A model generated the notes under the pieces. It saw nothing but the letters and a program-made list of their open reading frames with translations. It was not told where the DNA came from and did not search any database. Both the position numbers and the translations under genes were made by a program. This document shows positions 54,061-63,667 of a DNA stretch of 64,000 nucleotides, in pieces. Source of the DNA: Adiantum capillus-veneris (lineage: Eukaryota > Streptophyta > Polypodiopsida > Polypodiales > Pteridaceae); contig CM043971.1 of assembly GCA_014529385.2 (NCBI GenBank), forward strand, positions 29,717,709-29,781,708, given 5' to 3'. The first letter of the stretch is position 1. The number at the start of each line of letters is the position of its first letter.

Positions 54061-56285
54061 GGCAAACAAAATAAAGGCATCATGCTCTTCCATCTTCCCC
54101 AAGCATAAGAAAGGGGAAATCCTAGGCAATGAGCATCCTCTTTTGGAGCTTCAAACATAGAGGCTCTAGGAGTCTCATTGCATGCAATTCTCTTGGGGCA
54201 AGGACGATAACCATGGCCTTGATCCCCACACTTAAAAAATTTGTGGTCATTACAAAAAGATTCTAGCTCTTTAGGAGAGAGTTTATATTTACCTTTGTAA
54301 ACTCCCGTCTCCTTGAACCGATTGTTGTTGTTGTTGGAATAGCCTTGGTAAGAATTTTGGGCATTGGTTTTTCTCTTGGGATCACTTTTGTCTTTATTTT
54401 CCATGGGCTTGACATTCCGTCTAGCCCCTTGTTGGAAATTGATGCGCAAAGCAACCATGGTGTGGTGGATTACTTCGGTGATAGAACCAGGCCGTTGAGA
54501 GTTGACATACTCGGCCATCTCTTTGGATAATCCTGCACAAAATTGTTTCTTTTGCACGACAGTAGCCTTGAGATGTAAAGCCCAAAACTTGTCCACATAT
54601 TTGTGGATAGACTCATGAGAGAGAAGCCTCAAACTCTGCCATTCGGTGAGTACTTTGTCCTTTGCATCGCTTGCCAGGAATTGCTTCATGATGGAAACTC
54701 GTAGAGTTTTCCATGTCTTTGGGGCTTTGTTAGGAAATATGACGTAGCTAAATAGATATTTGAGTAGATTACTTAATGGAGAGAGATATATTTCACACAC
54801 AAGAGATTACAGAGTAGAGAGAGAGAGAGTACACACGATATATGTGGTTCACCCAATGTGGGCTACGTCCACGGGAAAGCAGCCACTCAATGGCTTTAGT
54901 ACTTCAAAACAAGAAGTAGTTTACAAAGGGATTATACCCTTAATGGAGCTCCCGCCATGCTTCACTCTCACCACCTCACACTCACCTTGTTGCATCAACT
55001 TCACACTCTGAAATGTGTGTAGAAATGGCCTCTTTTTATAGGCCAAAAGGGTTGCCCTCTCTCATGAGCAGCAGCCATGTGTAGTCGCCCTTGTGTAGAT
55101 AAGTCCAAATCGGACCCTTCAATCCGCCCATGTGTGGCCACCCTTGAGAAGACAAGTCCGCTTCTGAATTCGGCCACCGGCCATCGGCCATTGGCTTTCG
55201 ACCACCGGCCATTGACTACCGGCCCCATCGGCCAACCGAACGGTTGTTTTCCGACCACTTTTCGGCCGCCGTCCAGCCATAATATTCTAGCGAAAAGGAA
55301 TATTTCTGCGAAGGGAAAAAAAGGTCTCGGGGGCTTCCGCCCCCGAGGCCCCTAAAGTTGCCCCTGATTTTTGGCCGTGAAAATTTTGGTTTCTGGCGAG
55401 TGATTAACCTTCACGCACGATGGCTTCTCCTCATAGTGGGGGCCTTACAAATGTGCGATTTTACCACAGAAGATTACAAGGTAAATCAGGCTCCATAATT
55501 AACAGGCTTCGCCATTGCCACGAAGGCTAGCCAACTATTGACGAGCCGATTTTTTGGAAGTGCATAGCTACATGGTGTAGCTTGGAGGACTCAAGTGAAG
55601 CCCTCATCTCCAAAGGCCGCATCAAATTGTTGGATGAAGGCCAATTCTTTGTCGGTAGCACCAAAGGTGTCATCATAGGTGAGAAAAGAGATACTCTTTC
55701 CTCCCTCTTTAAAGTTCTTTAGCTTTTGTGACCTTCGCCATGCAGGGTAAGATTTGCAATGTCCTTCCCTCTTGTATTCTCTAGGAGAATAGCCATAGCT
55801 TTCATCGATAGAGAAGGTAGGAGAAGAAGCAGGAGAAGAGGGTGACCTCTTTCTTGCCCATTTCTTCCTTTGTTTCCTCTCTTCCCTTTTGGAGTGACAA
55901 GGAGAAGGACTATGGGTTAACCATTTCCTCTTGGGAGGAGTTGGCGATCGTTTAGTCCGCCTTCTTCTGGAGCCACATCTTCGGAGGAATTTAGGGATTC
56001 ATTACTTTCTTAATCTTTGGATTCCTCCTCTCGTATGTGAGAGAGTCTTCTTTTGGGGGTCTCATCAAGAGGCCTCCTAAGCTCTCTCTCCTTTTGGAGA
56101 AGAAAGGAAATCCCATAAGCACGAAGTTGTTGAGTAACTTTGGCTTGCAAAGCTGGGTTGCCCATAGCTTGTTGCAACCTAGTGACAAGATAATTAACAA
56201 ACATGGGAGCATCATCATTAGCACCTTCATGTGCAAAATCAAAGTTACCAATGTTCATTCTACTCTCTTGGTTATTGTCAGCCAT
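54061..56285 (-). pseudogene. Gypsy copy 3 Gag, interrupted by a solo LTR
   Basis: The start at 56285 gives M-A-D-N-N-Q-E-S. The N-terminal helix region, a Ser/Arg-rich stretch and the Gag core run from there to 55510. The solo LTR 54728-55504 is inserted in the core. The remainder (54061-54727) holds K-V-L-T-E-W-Q-S-L-R, H-K-Y-V-D-K-F-W-A, and a knuckle at 54198-54239 whose first Cys is Phe (F-F-K-C-G-D-Q-G-H-G-Y-R-P-C). Confidence 0.8.
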
Positions 56286-56319
56286 GTTAATTAAACTTAT
56301 GTGTCTACTTAGTGTATTA
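54289..56319. repeat. Left copy of a ~1.25-kb direct duplication flanking the PLE
   Basis: Without the later solo LTR and its extra TSD copy it is ~1249 bp. It corresponds to 62449-63699. Both copies share variants absent from gypsy copy 1, for example atgtccttccctcttgtatt. Confidence 0.8.
54728..55504. mobile_element. Solo LTR, 777 bp, TSD GGCTT
   Basis: It starts tgttaggaaatatgacg and ends ataattaaca, flanked by ggctt at 54723-54727 and 55505-55509. The uninterrupted target is visible at 62882-62900, where ggggcttcaccattgcc is continuous. It contains gtggttcacccaatgtgggc and cgtccacggg, typical phrases of plant copia LTRs. Solo LTRs arise by LTR-LTR recombination. Confidence 0.9.
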
Positions 56320-56329
56320 AAATATATAT

Positions 56330-57036
56330 AATTCATGGCGAGCGAAACTTGCTTCCGACACAAGGGTAATAGCAAAAAGATAGGAGAAGGGAGAAGCGGG
56401 GGGGGGAGAAGAGGAACTACACAAGAGTCTACACCAAACGCGTTTCGCTATATTAGCTCATCAGTGGTGCAAACAAAAGGGAGGGAGGGAGGGGTATAAG
56501 TAAGGAGACATGGTTCAAAAACCTGCACAAAGTACCATAGTTAGAGAGGAGAGGCTAGTTTGGAAGGTGAGTAATTCCTCTTTAAATGTAGGGGGTACAT
56601 GCAGAGAGGGTGGGAAAAGATTTTTAGGCGGGAAGTAAAAGAAGGGAGTACAAGTCACTTAGGGGCTATTTAAAGTTAATGAGGCCTTGAAAAAAGGCTA
56701 GTCAATCAAAGTTAAATGAGCCCTTTATGAAAAAAGGTTTGGAAGAGGTTTAGGGAAAATAAAAGGGGGTGGAGGAGTTTGTGGAGGAGAGGATAGCAAG
56801 GTTAGGTTAGGTAGGGTCAGGTTTTAGGGAGAGGAGGGCGCCAAGGTTTGGAGCATTAAGCCAACACACGATAGTTTTGGGAAGGTGTGTGAGCTCGGGA
56901 TCATTTTTGAGAAGCTTAGTGAGGGGTTTGTTGATGGTGCGGGAGAGGTTTAGAGTGCGGGTAAGGGGAGAGAAGGGAATTTTTACAATGGTTGGTGAAC
57001 GCTTGGTTTTATGTATTTTATGAAGTAGAGATGGTC
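56330..57036 (-). other. PLE copy A 3' tail, no GIY-YIG endonuclease
   Basis: About 700 bp follow the RT ORF. The first part still encodes, in a shifted frame, P-L-T-K-L-L-K-N-D-P-E and N-L-G-x-L-L, the end of the PLE RT region. After that no frame carries a GIY-YIG signature or a long ORF. The tail has purine-rich runs, a G run at 56397-56406 and the hammerhead motif at 56428-56473. Confidence 0.65.
56428..56473 (-). ncRNA. Hammerhead ribozyme, type I, in PLE copy A
   Basis: On the minus strand the order is stem I 5' strand TTTGCACCA, core CTGATGA, stem II GCTA-ATA-TAGC, core GAAA, a palindromic helix III stretch ACGCGT (its A is the last A of GAAA), cleavage base T (position 17), stem I 3' strand TGGTGTAGA. 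Stem I pairs over nine positions with two wobbles, five of them uninterrupted Watson-Crick (CACCA with TGGTG). All conserved core positions are present. Helix III is too short to close as a hairpin but is self-complementary, as in the dimeric-type hammerheads known from newt satellite DNA and Penelope-like elements. Predicted cleavage is between plus-strand positions 56437 and 56436. Confidence 0.88.
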
Positions 57037-57937
57037 TTACTTTACTTCACAAGAAACAAAAAGGAAGCAAGCTTCCAAAAGGGAGGGGGGATAGCCTTTT
57101 GCTCTAAGCCTTGTATAGAAGAGGTTGCGGATAGTGATGAAGCCCAAAAGAGAGCTTTCCCGGACAATGTATCTTTTGAATTCTGAAAGGATGAAAGCAA
57201 TTTTTTGGTGTGTTGGATGCCAAGACTGCCAAGGGATGTAGTTGTAGGAGTTGAGGCTTTTTTGGTGACAGTGTGAATCAAGTATACCGAAGGTGGCAAA
57301 TGAGGGTCCTTTGAAGAAGTGGATATCCAAAATAAAAGCCTCTTGAGAGGAGATGGAAGAAGAGATTTTGATATGTTCTTGGAGAGGATGTCCATAGCCT
57401 TGAAGAAGCTTTTTTAAACAGGAAGCAGGACCATCCGAAATGCCAAAGGCATCGTCGATGAAGCTTTTGAAATAGAGAAGGGAGGGGGAGGTGAGTAGCT
57501 TCATGCCTTCTTCCAGGGAACAAAGGAAAAGGCAAGCGTATACCACTGCAAAATTTGATCCCATTGATGTGCCTTTGGTTTGATGCCAAACTTCTCCTTT
57601 GAAAGAGAGATAGTGATGATTGAGGATGAGAGGCTAGGGACATAATGAAGTGCTTGGATGGAATTTTTGAGAGCTAAGAGTCCCTCTATAATGGGGATGC
57701 TAGGATAGAGGGACTCTACATCAAAGGAGAAGAGGATAATATGGGGAGGAAAGGGGGTGGATATGAGGTCCAACATAAGGGAGTGGGAATCTTTTAGGTG
57801 TTCGTTTTTGAATAAGAGGATAGGGTAGAGTTGTGCGTGGAGCCATTTGGACGCATTTTCTAAAATATATCCCTTGTAGGAACAAATGGGGCGGCCTACA
57901 AGGAAGGGTTTATGGATTTTGAGTAGGGGCAAGGTTT
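57037..57937 (-). pseudogene. PLE copy A reverse transcriptase core
   Basis: L-P-L-L-K-I-H-K-P and G-R-P-I-C-S (fingers, characteristic of PLEs), F-S-F-D-V-E-S-L-Y-P-S-I-P (motif A) and then, after a frame change at about 57600-57640, M-G-S-N-F-A-V-V-Y-A (motif B), F-K-S-F-I-D-D-A-F-G (motif C), A-F-I-L-D-I-H-F-F, S-W-H-P-T-H-Q-K and G-Y-P-P-S-L-L-E-A. The order and spacing match Penelope-type RT, not LINE or LTR RT. It is interrupted on its 5' side by the solo LTR at 57943 and by one frameshift, so it is inactive. Confidence 0.9.
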
Positions 57938-57942
57938 TGGCT

Positions 57943-58178
57943 TGTGTGCGTATGTCGCACGTGTCAATGCAAGGAACTTGCCGATACACCGCGTGCGAGC
58001 CACAAATGGATCCAAGCACACAACAAGCCTAAACTAGTAAGCTCAAAGATGACGATGGTGTGTCACTCACCGCTCTACCGTTGTTTTATGGAGGATTCCT
58101 TGTCGCGAAGAAGAGGGAGATGCCGCTACGTTGCGCTCAACCGCCTCGCCGTCGTCATGCCGCCGCAATGCTCGATCG

Positions 58179-58226
<48 letters not shown>

Positions 58227-58537
58227 TACACACACACACAAGGAGATGAAGAAGAAGAAGATGGAGATAGAGCAAGAGCACTCTTCAATTGCACAAATGA
58301 GAGAATGAATGAATTTTAGGTTTAGTTGACTTTTATATGAGCTCACCCCATTCACACTTGGGCGCCCATGCTTAGCCAACTAATCCCTTGAATGTTCCAG
58401 TTAGAGTGCACCTCTCATCGGCGATCACTCTTACTCTTTTCCTATTGGACCGACAAGCCTGGTACCTGACTCTACCAAGTAAATAATACAACGTCCATCG
58501 TAGGTGATATGGTGTCCGTGAGCCGTGAGGGTTAACA
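57943..58537 (-). mobile_element. Solo LTR, 595 bp, TSD TGGCT, inside PLE ORF2
   Basis: On the plus strand it starts tgtgtgcgtatg and ends gggttaaca, flanked by tggct at 57938-57942 and 58538-58542. In its own orientation it is TGTTAACCC...CGCACACA and matches the LTR at 21114-21680. It contains an expanded (CT)n at about 58180-58222. The insertion adds a stop codon right at the junction of the PLE RT ORF. Confidence 0.92.
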
Positions 58538-58542
58538 TGGCT

Positions 58543-59317
58543 TAACTAGAGAAGAGGAGAGGATGAAATCTCTTTCATTGCTAGGGAGAAGGGGGTAGTT
58601 CAAAATCATAGAGGTGAGGAGGTAGGCAACAAAGGCTAGAGGAGGGGAAGAAATTTTGGAGTAGGTAGAGGGGTCCATGAGGTGACGAAGGGCTTCTTTT
58701 TCATACCAATCTTTGGAGAGGACAATGGGACCAAGGTTTTTATCCACGGGTTTGATAACAATGTTTTGGTTATTTCTTAAGGAAGATAGGGCATTCATGA
58801 AAAAAGGTTTGGTGTGGAAAGGAGGAAAAAAAGAGAGAAGAGAATTGAGGAGAGTGAACACATGTTTGAATGCCAAGTTTAGAGTGGAGGAAGGCAAAGG
58901 TGGATTCCAAGCGGGTTTGGGAATAGACAGAGAGAGGATAGAGGGAGGGGAAGAGTTTTTAAAAAACAATCTAAGATGGAAGTTTCTTTTGAAATTAGAG
59001 TAGCCTTTAAGTATTGAATTCGGAGGGGGTGGAGGAGAGGGAGGGATATAATTGAGCCCAAGACCTAGGAGTTTATGCTCGGAGGAAGAAAGGGAGTGAC
59101 TTGAGAGATTGTGTGAAGAGAGGTTTGTAATTTTGTGCTCAAGAGTGAAGATAGAAAGATTGCTTAGAACCAAAATTTTAAAGAGGTGAGGATTAGTTAG
59201 AGGAAGCCAAAATTTATGACGCTTTTTTCCCAAGTGGGAGGGATGGGGGAGGAGAGGGAAAGTACATGGAGGAGGGGTCCAAAGGTGAGGAAAAAGGGGG
59301 GGTTTTGGGAAGAGCAA
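58543..59317 (-). pseudogene. PLE copy A ORF2, N-terminal part
   Basis: About 260 codons upstream of the RT core. Landmarks are L-G-L-G-L-N-Y-I-P near residue 90, and N-I-V-I-K-P-V-D-K-N-L-G-P-I-V-L-S and D-W-Y-E-K-E-A-L near residues 195-225, the conserved PLE N-terminal region. It starts at 59317, 29 bp after the ORF1 stop, and ends at the solo LTR. The first ~60 residues are Pro/Leu-rich. Confidence 0.85.
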
Positions 59318-59345
59318 GTGGACCCAAAGGTAGGGTGCTCTAGCC

Positions 59346-60953
59346 CTAGTTCGTCCTCCTCCATTGCAAGTTTTTTGAGCCTTTGCGTAGGCTCAACTTG
59401 GGATGTAGAGGCTTGGTTTGGGGCAAGCAGGAGGGTATGGGGGAAGGAGAATTGAGCGGGTAGTTGGGAGTTTGGAGAAGAGAGGGTAAGTGAGAAGGGT
59501 TGCTAGAGGAGGGAGAGGGAATTTTTGGAGTGTTTAAAATGTGGAGATTACAAGAGGGGGAGGAGTGGCGGGGGTAAAAAGTAGGCGGGGAGGTTTTGGG
59601 TTTCTTAAATGGTTGTCGAGTGAATTCCTTATGGGAATTTTTTGCCAAGTAAGGGTTTGGTTTGGAAGGTTTGGATTGGAAGGAGGGAGGCTTTGGGTGG
59701 GTAGCATGGTGAGGGCGCTTGGAAAAAGAGGGTTTGAGAGGAGGTGAGAGGAGCTTTTCCATTTGGGTGGTGACCTCGTGATGCACCAATTCACCCACTG
59801 TTTCCTCTTTAGGTAGGGATTCCACCTCTTCTACAAGAGAGATTTGTGATCTCTTCCTAGCACTATGAGCCGCCATGCTCAAGGAAGAGGCCAAGTGAGT
59901 TTGAAGAATTTCATTTTGTAGGAGTGCATCAAACTCGTTGAGGGAAGTTTGTTTCCAAAAAAGGAGTTGGTTGGCCCAAGCCGAAGGTAGCACTCTAGGG
60001 AAGGAGATGGGTGCAAGTTTTTTAGTGAGTTCTAGAAGCCTCTCTTCCACAATGTCGTGGTAGTCATCAAAGCTTTTCTGAAGATTTTTTATGAGTAAAG
60101 TTTGGGCTTGGATGTATGCTTTAGTGCAATCTAGTTGAAATTGTATGTTTAGTGCCTCTAGCTTAGTGCTTAAAAGCGCTTGTGCATGAATGCCTTCCAA
60201 GGCAAGACGAGGGGTTTTCATACAAAGACTATGAGGGGCCTTTTGGTTAGCGTGAAGGTTTTGAAGGTACGTGAGATGGGATTTGGCTTTGTTAAGCTTG
60301 AGATTGACGGCTTTAAATTCCTCCAAATAAAGGGATACAATTTTGTTGAATTCCAAGGGTTTCTCTATGGCGGGTACGATAAGGAGGGACGGTGGATAGG
60401 GAGAAAGATTCGAAGAGTTAGCGGAGAGAGATCCAAAGAAAGAGGGGAAGGTAAGGGGGGGATTAGTGAAGATGCCACTTTGAGGAAAATTGGAGAGTAT
60501 ACCGCCTTGGTTTGGGTAGGTAGGAGGAACTCGTAAAGACATTCTTGGAAGAACTAGCTAAACCGGGTGAGTAAAAAGGGATGGGTTATCTTTGCCGCGG
60601 TTGTTGGTAGAAGGAATAGAGAGTTGGTCGAGATCCTCGATTGGTAAATTAGCGGTGAGTCCCAAGATTTCCTCCGGATTAAACAAAGTCTTTTTAGACG
60701 AGGTAATGGGGGGGGGGGTTGAGGTTAGCATTGGAGTGGTTAGGTTTGAAGAGGGAGGGTTGATGGGGCTAGTCGCCGAGACGAAGCCAGGAAAGGAAGC
60801 CACGTCAACGGGTGGGGTGTTATGGTTTTGGGAAACTGCAAAGGGGGAGGGTGCAAGATCCACAGAACGAAAGTCGGAGGTTTCGTCCATGACCATAGCC
60901 GTGGGAACAACGGCCAAGGACAAGGTGGAGGAAAGAGGAGGGAGAGTAGCCAT
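59346..60953 (-). pseudogene. PLE copy A ORF1, coiled-coil-like
   Basis: One frame of ~535 codons, with a single TAG at 60558 between a 131-codon and a 398-codon part. The first part is Pro/Ser/Thr-rich. The second has a helical stretch with heptad-like spacing (residues ~55-175: L-Y-L-E-E-F-K-A-V-N-L-K-L, then L-L-I-K-N-L-Q-K-S-F, E-R-L-L-E-L-T-K-K-L), then a basic Pro/Ser-rich tail. Athena-type PLEs are known to have an ORF1 with coiled coils. The match here rests on position and composition, not on sequence identity. Confidence 0.6.
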
Positions 60954-60968
60954 CTCGGACTATCGCTG

Positions 60969-61112
60969 ACTTGCTGTTGCCGCCAATAAAGCGAGCAGGT
61001 ATTGACTAGCGTACTTGCTGCAGCCGTAGAGCGGGCAGGGCGGGGCGTATCCTTGCTGACTTGCTGTCGCCGCAAAGCGAGCAGGACTTGCCGCAGCCGC
61101 AGAGCGAGTAGG
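60969..61112 (-). repeat. GC-rich ~27-bp repeats at the 5' end of PLE copy A
   Basis: Four units: 60969-60999, 61013-61039, 61059-61085 and 61086-61112, each of the form acttgctg-cgccg-aagcgagcagg. They are much more GC-rich than their surroundings and stop exactly where copy B begins. Confidence 0.85.
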
Positions 61113-61113
61113 G

Positions 61114-62432
61114 TGCTAGCCTCTCTCATCCTCAATCATCACTATCTCTCTTTCAAAGGAGAAGTTTGGCATCAAACCAAAGGCACAACAATGGGATCAA
61201 ATTTTGCAGTGGTATACGCTTGCCTTTTCCTTTGTTCCCTGGAAGAAGGCATGAAGCTACTCACCTCCCCTTCCCTTCTTTATTTCAAAAGCTTCATTGA
61301 CGATGCCTTTGGCATTTGGGATGGACTTGCTTCTTGTTTAAAAAAGCTTCTTCAAAGCTATGGACATCCTCTCCAAGAACATATCAAAATCTCTTCTTCC
61401 ATCTCCTCTCAAGAGGCTTTTATTTTGGATATCCACTTCTTCAAAGGATCCTCATTTGCAACCTTCGGTATACTTGATTCACAATGTCACCAAAAAAGCC
61501 TCAACTCCTACAACTACATCCCTTGGCAGTCTTGGCATCCAACACACCAAAAAATTGCTTTCATCCTTTCAGAATTCAAAAGATACATTGTCCGGGAAAG
61601 CTCTCTTTCGGGCTTCATCACTATTCGCAACCTCTTCTATACAAGGCTTAGAGCAAAAGGCTATCCCCCCTCCCTTTTGGAAGCTTGCTTCCTTTTTGTT
61701 TCTTATGAAGTAAAGTAAGACCATCTCTACTTCATAAAATACATAGAACCAAGCGTTCACCAACCATTGTAAAAATTCCCTTCTCTCCCCTTACCCGCAC
61801 TCTAAACCTCTCCCGCACCATCAACAAACCCCTCACTAAGCTTCTCAAAAATGATCCCGAGCTCACACACCTTTCCAAACCTATCGTGTGTTAGCTCAAT
61901 GCTCCAAACCTTGGCACCCTCCTCTTCCTAAAACCCGACCCTACCTAACCTAACCTTGATATCCTCTCCTCCACAAACTCCTCCACCCATTTTATTTTCC
62001 CTAAACCTCTTCCAAACCTTTTTTCATAGAGGGCTCATTTAACATTGATCGACTAGCCTTTTTTCAAGGCCCTCATTAACTTTAAATAGCCCCTAAGTGA
62101 CTTGTACTCCCTTCTTTTACTTCCCACCTAAAAATCTTTTCCCACCCTTTTTTGCATGTACCCCCTACATTTAAAGAGGAATTACTCACCTTCCAAACTA
62201 GTCTCTCCTCCCTAACTATGGTACTTTGTATAGGTTTTTGAACCATGACTCCCTACTTATACCCCTTCCTCCCTCCCTTTTGTTTGCACCACTGATGAGC
62301 TAATATAGCAAAACGCGTTTGGTGTAGACTCTTGTGTAGTTCCTCTTCTGCCCCCCCCCCCCCTTTCTCCCTTCTCCCATCTTTTGCTATTACCCTTGTG
62401 TCGGAAGCAAGTTTCGCTCGCCATGAGTTATA
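61114..62432 (+). pseudogene. PLE copy B, 5'-truncated, inverted
   Basis: It starts inside the RT domain (equivalent to 57635 of copy A). In one frame (to 61718) it encodes K-G-E-V-W-H-Q-T-K-G-T-T-M-G-S-N-F-A, F-K-S-F-I-D-D-A-F-G-I-W and the remaining RT end. Its reading frame across motif B is intact where copy A is frameshifted. The 3' tail follows, with a poly-C run at 62350-62363 and a mutated hammerhead at 62283-62328. The upstream 40 codons come from the copy A 5' repeats and are fortuitous. Confidence 0.85.
62283..62328 (+). ncRNA. Hammerhead ribozyme remnant in PLE copy B
   Basis: Identical to the motif of copy A in both stem I strands, CTGATGA, stem II and helix III, but the base after stem II (62310) is A in place of G. 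That is G12, the general base of hammerhead cleavage. It is predicted to be inactive or very weak. Confidence 0.85.
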
Positions 62433-62448
62433 TTTTTTTTAATATTTA

Positions 62449-63667
62449 TATTTACCTTCGTAAACTCCCTTCTCCTTGGACTTATTGTTGTTGTTGTTGG
62501 AATAGCCTTGGTAAGAATTTTGGGCATTGGGTTTCCTCTTGGGATCACTTTTGTCTTTATTTTCCATGGGCTTGACATTTCGTCTAGCCCTTGTTGGAAA
62601 TTGATGCGCAAAGCAACCATGGTGTGGTGGATTACTGCTGTGATAGAATGAGGCCGTTGAGAGTTGACATACTCGGCCATCTCTTTGGACAATCCTGCAC
62701 AGAATTGTTTCTTTTGCACAACAATAGCCTTGAGATGTAAGCCCAAAAATTGTCCACATATTTGTGGATAGACTCATGAGAGAGAAGCCTCAAACTCTGC
62801 CATTTGGTGAGTACTTTGTCCTTTGCATCACTTGCAAGGAATTGCTTCATGATGGAAACTCGTAGAGTTTTCCATGTCTTTGGGGCTTCACCATTGCCAC
62901 GAAGGCTAGCCCACTATTGACGAGCTGATTTTTTGGAAGTGCATAGCTACATGGTGTAGCTTGGAGGACTCCGTGAAGCCCTCGTCTCCAACGGCCGCAT
63001 CAAATTGATGGATGAAGGCCAATTCTTTGTCGGTAGCACCAAAGGTGTCATCATAGGTGAGAAAAGAGATACTCTTTCCTCCCTCTTTGAAGTTCTTTAG
63101 CTTTTGTGACCTTCGCCATGCAGGGTAAGATTTGCGATGTCCTTCCCTCTTGTATTCTCTAGGAGAATAGCCATAGCTTTCATCGATAGAGAAGGAAGGT
63201 GAAGAAGCAGGAGAAGAGGGTGACCTCTTTCTTGCCCATTTCTTCCTTTGTTTCCTCTCTTCCCTTTTGGAGTGACGAGGAGAAGGACTATGGGTTAACC
63301 ATTTCCTCTTGGGAGGAGTTGGCGATCGTTTAGTCCGCCTTCTTCGTGGAGCCACATCTCCGGAGGAATTTAGGGATTCATTACTTTCTTAATCTTTGGA
63401 TTCCTCCTCTCGTAGTATGGGAGAGAGTCTTCTTTTGGGGGTCTCATCAAGAGGCCTCGTAAGCTCTCTCTCCTCTTGGAGAAGAAAGGAAATCCCATAA
63501 GCATGAAGTTGTTGAGTAACTTTGGCTTGCAAAGCTGGGTTGCCCATAGCTTGTTGCAACCTAGTGACAAGATAATTAACAAACATGGGGGCATCATCAT
63601 TAGCACCTTCATGTGCAAAATCAAAGCTACCAATGTTCATTCTACTCTCTGGGTTATTGTCAGCCAC
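62449..63667 (-). pseudogene. Gypsy gag fragment right of the PLE
   Basis: It encodes M-A-D-N-N-P-E-S from 63667 (the start codon is GTG, not the ATG of the other copies), the N-terminal helix region, the Ser/Arg-rich stretch (62906-63355), the Gag core and H-K-Y-V-D-N-F-W, and ends before the zinc knuckle at the PLE junction. Several frameshifts. Confidence 0.85.

Larger units (their letters stand above)
50291..56319 (-). mobile_element. Ty3/gypsy chromovirus copy 3, antisense, truncated
   Basis: A partial 3' LTR (50291-50740), purine tract, and minus-strand integrase, RNase H, RT, protease and gag in the same order as copy 1. It shares the two RT deletions of copy 1. A 777-bp solo LTR interrupts gag at 54728-55504. 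The gag leader breaks off at ~56319, where the PLE begins, and continues after the PLE at 63700. The left LTR is cut at ~50290, at the junction with the third gag-type element. Confidence 0.9.
56330..62432. mobile_element. Penelope-like element pair, head-to-head inverted (full copy A, truncated copy B)
   Basis: Copy A lies on the minus strand (61113 to 56330) and copy B on the plus strand (61114 to 62432). The outer ends are inverted repeats: attcatggcgagcgaaactt at 56331 and its near-exact complement ending at about 62430. Copy B repeats only the last ~1.3 kb of copy A (RT motifs onward). Tandem and inverted truncated partners are typical of Penelope insertions. The pair sits in gypsy copy 3/4 sequence, flanked by a ~1.25-kb direct duplication. 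Confidence 0.85.

Noticed and set aside
58067-58379. ORFs on both strands in the CT-rich part of the solo LTR
   Set aside because: Repeat-driven and lying inside an LTR with defined TSDs. The same artefacts appear at 21315-21566.
56330-62432. LTR retrotransposon or LINE identity for the inverted pair
   Set aside because: The RT motifs (L-P-L-L-K-I-H-K-P, G-R-P-I-C-S, F-I-D-D) and the hammerhead point to Penelope. No integrase, AP endonuclease or poly-A tail was seen.
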